In this document: piece after piece, positions 61,136 through 64,000 of the stretch
How positions within the stretch are numbered: position 1 is the stretch's first letter
Layout: each line of letters begins with the position of its first letter
DNA from: Oricola indica
GTDB taxonomy: Bacteria > Pseudomonadota > Alphaproteobacteria > Rhizobiales > Rhizobiaceae
DNA: 64,000 nt
Assembly (NCBI RefSeq): GCF_019966595.1
Contig: NZ_JAINFJ010000005.1
Location: 1 to 64,000 of the forward strand
Reading direction: 5' to 3'
The notes under the pieces: model-generated
The model's input: only the letters and a program-made list of their open reading frames with translations
Databases searched by the model: none
What the model was told of the DNA's origin: nothing
Position numbers and translations under genes: made by a program

Positions 61136-62883
61136 TGAGTATGAGTTTCAAACCCGCGCAATGGCCCCGCAGGCTGCGTTCGCAGGAATGGTTCGGCGGC
61201 ACGGGCCGCGACCAGATCTATCATCGCGGCTGGATGAAGAACCAGGGATTCCCGCACGACATGTTCGACGGGCGTCCGGTGATCGGCATCCTGAACACCT
61301 GGTCCGAACTGACGCCGTGCAACGCACATCTGCGCGATCTCGCGGAGCGCGTGAAGAACGGCATCTACGAGGCGGGCGGCTTCCCGGTTGAAGTACCGGT
61401 CTTTTCGGCGGCGGAAAGCTCGTTCCGGCCGACGGCGATGATGTTCCGCAACCTTGCCGCCCTCGCGGTCGAGGAGGCGATGCGCGGTCAGCCGATGGAC
61501 GGCGCCGTCCTGCTCGTCGGCTGCGACAAGACCACCCCGAGCCTGCTGATGGGCGCCGCGTCAACCGACATGCCCTCCATCGTGGTGACCGGCGGCCCGA
61601 TGCTGAATGGTTATTTCCGGGGCGAGCGGGTCGGATCGGGAACGCATCTCTGGAAGTTCTCCGAGGCGGTGAAAGCCGGAGAAATGACCGCCGAGGATTT
61701 TCTCGAGGCGGAAGCCTCGATGTCGCGCTCGCCCGGCTCGTGCAACACGATGGGAACGGCGTCCTCGATGGCCTCGATGTCCGAGGCACTTGGCATGGCG
61801 CTGTCCGGAAACGCCACGATCCCGGCCGTCGACAGCCGGCGCCGGGTCATGGCGCAACTGTCCGGTCGGCGCATCGTGCAGATGGTCAAGGACGATCTCA
61901 AACCCTCCGACGTCATGACCAAAAACGCGTTCGAGAACGCGATCCGCACCAACGGCGCGATCGGCGGGTCCACCAACGCGGTCATCCACCTGCTGGCGAT
62001 TGCCGGACGTGTCGGCATCGACCTCTCTCTGGACGATTGGGACCGCTGCGGCCGTGACGTCGCGACCATCGTCAACCTCATGCCGTCGGGCAAATATCTG
62101 ATGGAGGAGTTCTTCTATGCCGGCGGACTGCCTGTCGTGCTGAAGCGCCTCGGCGAGGCCGGGCTGCTGCACAAGGACGCGCTCACGGTCTCCGGGGAGA
62201 CAATGTGGGATCAGGTGAAGGATGTCGTGAACCACAATGAGGACGTCATCCTCCCGGTGGAAAAAGCCCTGACGCAACAGGGCGGCATCGCCGTCCTCAA
62301 GGGCAATCTCGCGCCAAAAGGGGCCGTCATCAAGCCGTCCGCCGCGTCGCCGCATCTCCTGCAGCACCGCGGCCGTGCCGTCGTCTTCGAGGATATCGAC
62401 GACTACAAGGCCCGCATCAACGACGACGCCCTCGATGTCGACGAGACCTGCATTCTCGTTCTGAAGAACTGCGGCCCGAAGGGCTATCCGGGCATGGCCG
62501 AGGTCGGCAATATGGGCCTGCCGCCGAAGATCCTGAAAAAGGGGATCACCGACATGGTCCGCATCTCCGATGCGCGCATGTCCGGCACGGCCTACGGAAC
62601 GGTGATATTGCATACATCGCCGGAAGCGGCGACCGGCGGTCCGCTGGCCGTCGTTCGCAATGGCGACATGATCGAAATCGATGTTCCGGGCCGGCATATT
62701 CGCCTCGACATCTCCGACGAAGAGCTTGCGGCGCGCCTGGCGCAGTGGTCCGAACCCGCCGACCGTCCGACATCCGGATATGAGTGGCTGCACCAGACCC
62801 ATGTGCAAGGCGCGGATACGGGCGCGGATCTGGACTTCCTGAGGGGGTGCCGCGGCGCGCCCGTCGGAAGGGACTCGCACTGA
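61135..62883 (+). CDS. L-arabinonate dehydratase, IlvD/Edd family (582 aa)
   Basis: An iron-sulfur dehydratase that converts L-arabinonate to L-2-keto-3-deoxyarabinonate. The cluster cysteines lie in LTPCNAHLRDLAE (C62), LVGCDKTTPS (~130) and SPGSCNTMGTASSM (~203). ILNTWSELTPCN and FRPTAMMFRNLAALAVEEAM are typical of the pentonate branch, not of IlvD proper. The length (582) is normal. ATG 61135 overlaps the gguB stop; a second in-frame ATG is at 61141. The neighbouring L-arabinose dehydrogenase and aldolase-type genes support L-arabinonate as substrate; D-fuconate and D-galactonate are possible side substrates. Confidence 0.88.
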   Translation: MSMSFKPAQWPRRLRSQEWFGGTGRDQIYHRGWMKNQGFPHDMFDGRPVIGILNTWSELTPCNAHLRDLAERVKNGIYEAGGFPVEVPVFSAAESSFRPTAMMFRNLAALAVEEAMRGQPMDGAVLLVGCDKTTPSLLMGAASTDMPSIVVTGGPMLNGYFRGERVGSGTHLWKFSEAVKAGEMTAEDFLEAEASMSRSPGSCNTMGTASSMASMSEALGMALSGNATIPAVDSRRRVMAQLSGRRIVQMVKDDLKPSDVMTKNAFENAIRTNGAIGGSTNAVIHLLAIAGRVGIDLSLDDWDRCGRDVATIVNLMPSGKYLMEEFFYAGGLPVVLKRLGEAGLLHKDALTVSGETMWDQVKDVVNHNEDVILPVEKALTQQGGIAVLKGNLAPKGAVIKPSAASPHLLQHRGRAVVFEDIDDYKARINDDALDVDETCILVLKNCGPKGYPGMAEVGNMGLPPKILKKGITDMVRISDARMSGTAYGTVILHTSPEAATGGPLAVVRNGDMIEIDVPGRHIRLDISDEELAARLAQWSEPADRPTSGYEWLHQTHVQGADTGADLDFLRGCRGAPVGRDSH

Positions 62884-63824
62884 TGAGTACGAAGATAGCC
62901 CTGGTCGGAATCGGCAAGATCGCGCGCGATCAGCACGTTCCCTCGATCGAAGCGTCGCCCGACTGGGAACTCGCGGCGACGGTGTCCCGCCATGGAACGG
63001 TGGAAGGTGTCGAAGCCTTCACGGACATGGACACGCTCCTCGATGCGCGCCGCGACATCGAGGTCATCTCGCTGTGCCTGCCGCCTGTACCGCGCTTCGC
63101 CTATGCGTCATCGGCGCTGAAGGCCGGCCGGCATGTCATGCTGGAAAAGCCGCCGGGCGCGACACTCGCCGAATGCCATACGCTTGGCGCCATGGCGAAA
63201 AGGGCAGGGGTTTCGATCTACGCGACCTGGCACTCCCGCGAAGCTGCAAGGGTCGGCGCGGCGAAGGAATGGCTGCAAAACAAACGTCTCCGGTCGCTCA
63301 AGGTGGTCTGGAAAGAGGATGTGCGCCGCTGGCATCCGGGCCAGGAGTGGATTTGGGATCCCGGTGGCCTCGGCATCTTCGATCCGGGCATCAATGCATT
63401 GTCCATCGTCACGGAAATCCTGCCGGACCCGGTTCACCTGACCAAAGCCGTTCTCGAATTTCCCGAAAATCGCGGCACGCCGATCGCCGCATCGCTCGCC
63501 TTCGCGCATCCGCACGGCGCGGACATGTCCGCGGTGTTCGACTGGCGACAGGACGGAGACCAGATCTGGACCATTGAAGCCGAGACCGATGAGGGCACGC
63601 TCGTGCTTTCCGAAGGGGGCGCGACGCTTTCGATCGATGGTGAAATCCATGCCGGCAACGACACGGACGGCAATCCTCTGCACGGAGAATATCCGCGCCT
63701 CTACGCCAGGATGGCGGAGCTTGTGCGAACCGGCGGGACGGATATGGATCTCGCTCCGATGATCCATGTCGCCGACGCTTTCCTGTTGGGGCACCGCGTC
63801 GCCGTCGAGCCTTTCGACTGGTGA
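62883..63824 (+). CDS. L-arabinose/D-galactose 1-dehydrogenase, Gfo/Idh/MocA family (313 aa)
   Basis: An NAD(P)-dependent enzyme that oxidises L-arabinose (and D-galactose) to the lactone. The nucleotide motif is IALVGIGKIARDQHVPSIEA (~5), the catalytic EKPPGATLAE (~88) and the sugar-binding regions WHSREAARVGAAKEWL and KEDVRRWHPGQEWIWDPGG (~137) closely follow the Azospirillum AraA sequence pattern as I remember it. ATG 62883 overlaps the dehydratase stop (TGATG). Chemically it precedes the dehydratase although it is encoded after it. A lactonase is not seen here and may lie beyond the window. Confidence 0.88.
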   Translation: MSTKIALVGIGKIARDQHVPSIEASPDWELAATVSRHGTVEGVEAFTDMDTLLDARRDIEVISLCLPPVPRFAYASSALKAGRHVMLEKPPGATLAECHTLGAMAKRAGVSIYATWHSREAARVGAAKEWLQNKRLRSLKVVWKEDVRRWHPGQEWIWDPGGLGIFDPGINALSIVTEILPDPVHLTKAVLEFPENRGTPIAASLAFAHPHGADMSAVFDWRQDGDQIWTIEAETDEGTLVLSEGGATLSIDGEIHAGNDTDGNPLHGEYPRLYARMAELVRTGGTDMDLAPMIHVADAFLLGHRVAVEPFDW

Positions 63825-63929
63825 CGGGGCAGTGATCATGGAAACGCCGACACCCGACAGCAACGATACCGCCCGGCTCGTATCTTTCAGCGTCGCCGAT
63901 GCAACAAACGGAACTGCAGGAGAATTGAA

Positions 63930-64000
63930 TTGAAAAAGGCCCTTTCCGGCATCCTCCCGGTGGCGCCAACGCCATTTCACGCCGACGGCAAGGTCGATGA
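63930..64000 (+). CDS. Dihydrodipicolinate synthase-family enzyme, N-terminal fragment (cut by window edge)
   Basis: Only about 23 codons are present, starting at TTG 63930 with AGGAG seven bases upstream: MKKALSGILPVAPTPFHADG. The opening GILPVAPTPF is the start of the TIM-barrel aldolase family (DapA-like). In the non-phosphorylative arabinose pathway a member of this family, L-2-keto-3-deoxyarabinonate dehydratase, acts after arabinonate dehydratase, which is the likely role here. An aldolase of the pathway branch is the alternative. The rest lies outside the window. Confidence 0.7.
   Translation, partial: MKKALSGILPVAPTPFHADGKVD

Noticed and set aside
63838-63933. 31-codon ORF between the arabinose dehydrogenase and the DapA-family gene
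   Set aside because: Its stop overlaps the TTG start of the next gene (TTGA), which is suggestive, but there is no ribosome-binding site and the composition is Thr/Asp/Asn-rich and uninformative.

Overview
The window looks like a GC-rich alphaproteobacterial chromosome, most likely Hyphomicrobiales (Rhizobiales). This is inferred from gene content and order: the recG | sdhE-mfd neighbourhood, an invasion-associated IalB protein, a gbpR | chvE-gguA-gguB sugar-import locus, and the non-phosphorylative L-arabinose pathway. A glucosylglycerol operon would suit a salt-exposed (marine or coastal) member. No rRNA or CRISPR array was seen.

Positions 1-20724 form an integrated, phage-related element. 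The window opens inside an IS3-family insertion sequence whose end is at base 77. Small leftward ORFs (231-1697) face a rightward cluster starting with a ribbon-helix-helix protein (1916), across a repeat-bearing intergenic region that looks like a control switch. A primase-polymerase/helicase of 1374 residues (3732-7856) follows, then an 83-bp inverted repeat, an FRG-domain protein (possible defence cargo), a coiled-coil protein and small genes. Next come both terminase subunits (11797-14297), a tape-measure protein (15028-18213) and a tail-Z-like protein. No portal, protease, scaffold or capsid gene lies between terminase and tape measure. The element ends beside an intact tRNA-Lys(TTT) at 20725-20800, with three short direct repeats next to it. 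The left end and any integrase lie outside the window.

Positions 20.8-35.2 kb are core chromosome: ccdA, glmU, recG, sdhE-mfd, ialB, a peptide-type solute-binding protein with a FrnE/DsbA-like protein, hspQ, an AEC transporter and a UbiH-family hydroxylase.

Positions 35.4-50.2 kb hold a four-gene BMP-family (nucleoside-type) ABC importer, a GT87 membrane protein, and a leftward operon gpsA - HAD phosphatase - ggpS. Together these three can make the osmolyte glucosylglycerol, with GpsA supplying the glycerol-3-phosphate acceptor. A small cytochrome c, PEP synthase, a PfkB kinase and a glucokinase-family protein follow. The last appears to have lost its catalytic and sugar-binding acidic residues.

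Positions 50.4-56.1 kb form an apparent oxygen-response island: an FNR-type regulator, two tandem universal stress proteins and a P-type ATPase, with FNR-like boxes in front of both stress genes. From 56.1 kb to the end, a GbpR-like LysR regulator is divergent from a sugar operon: chvE-gguA-gguB importer, L-arabinonate dehydratase, L-arabinose/galactose 1-dehydrogenase, and the start of a dihydrodipicolinate-synthase-family enzyme. It describes uptake and oxidative breakdown of L-arabinose and possibly D-galactose.
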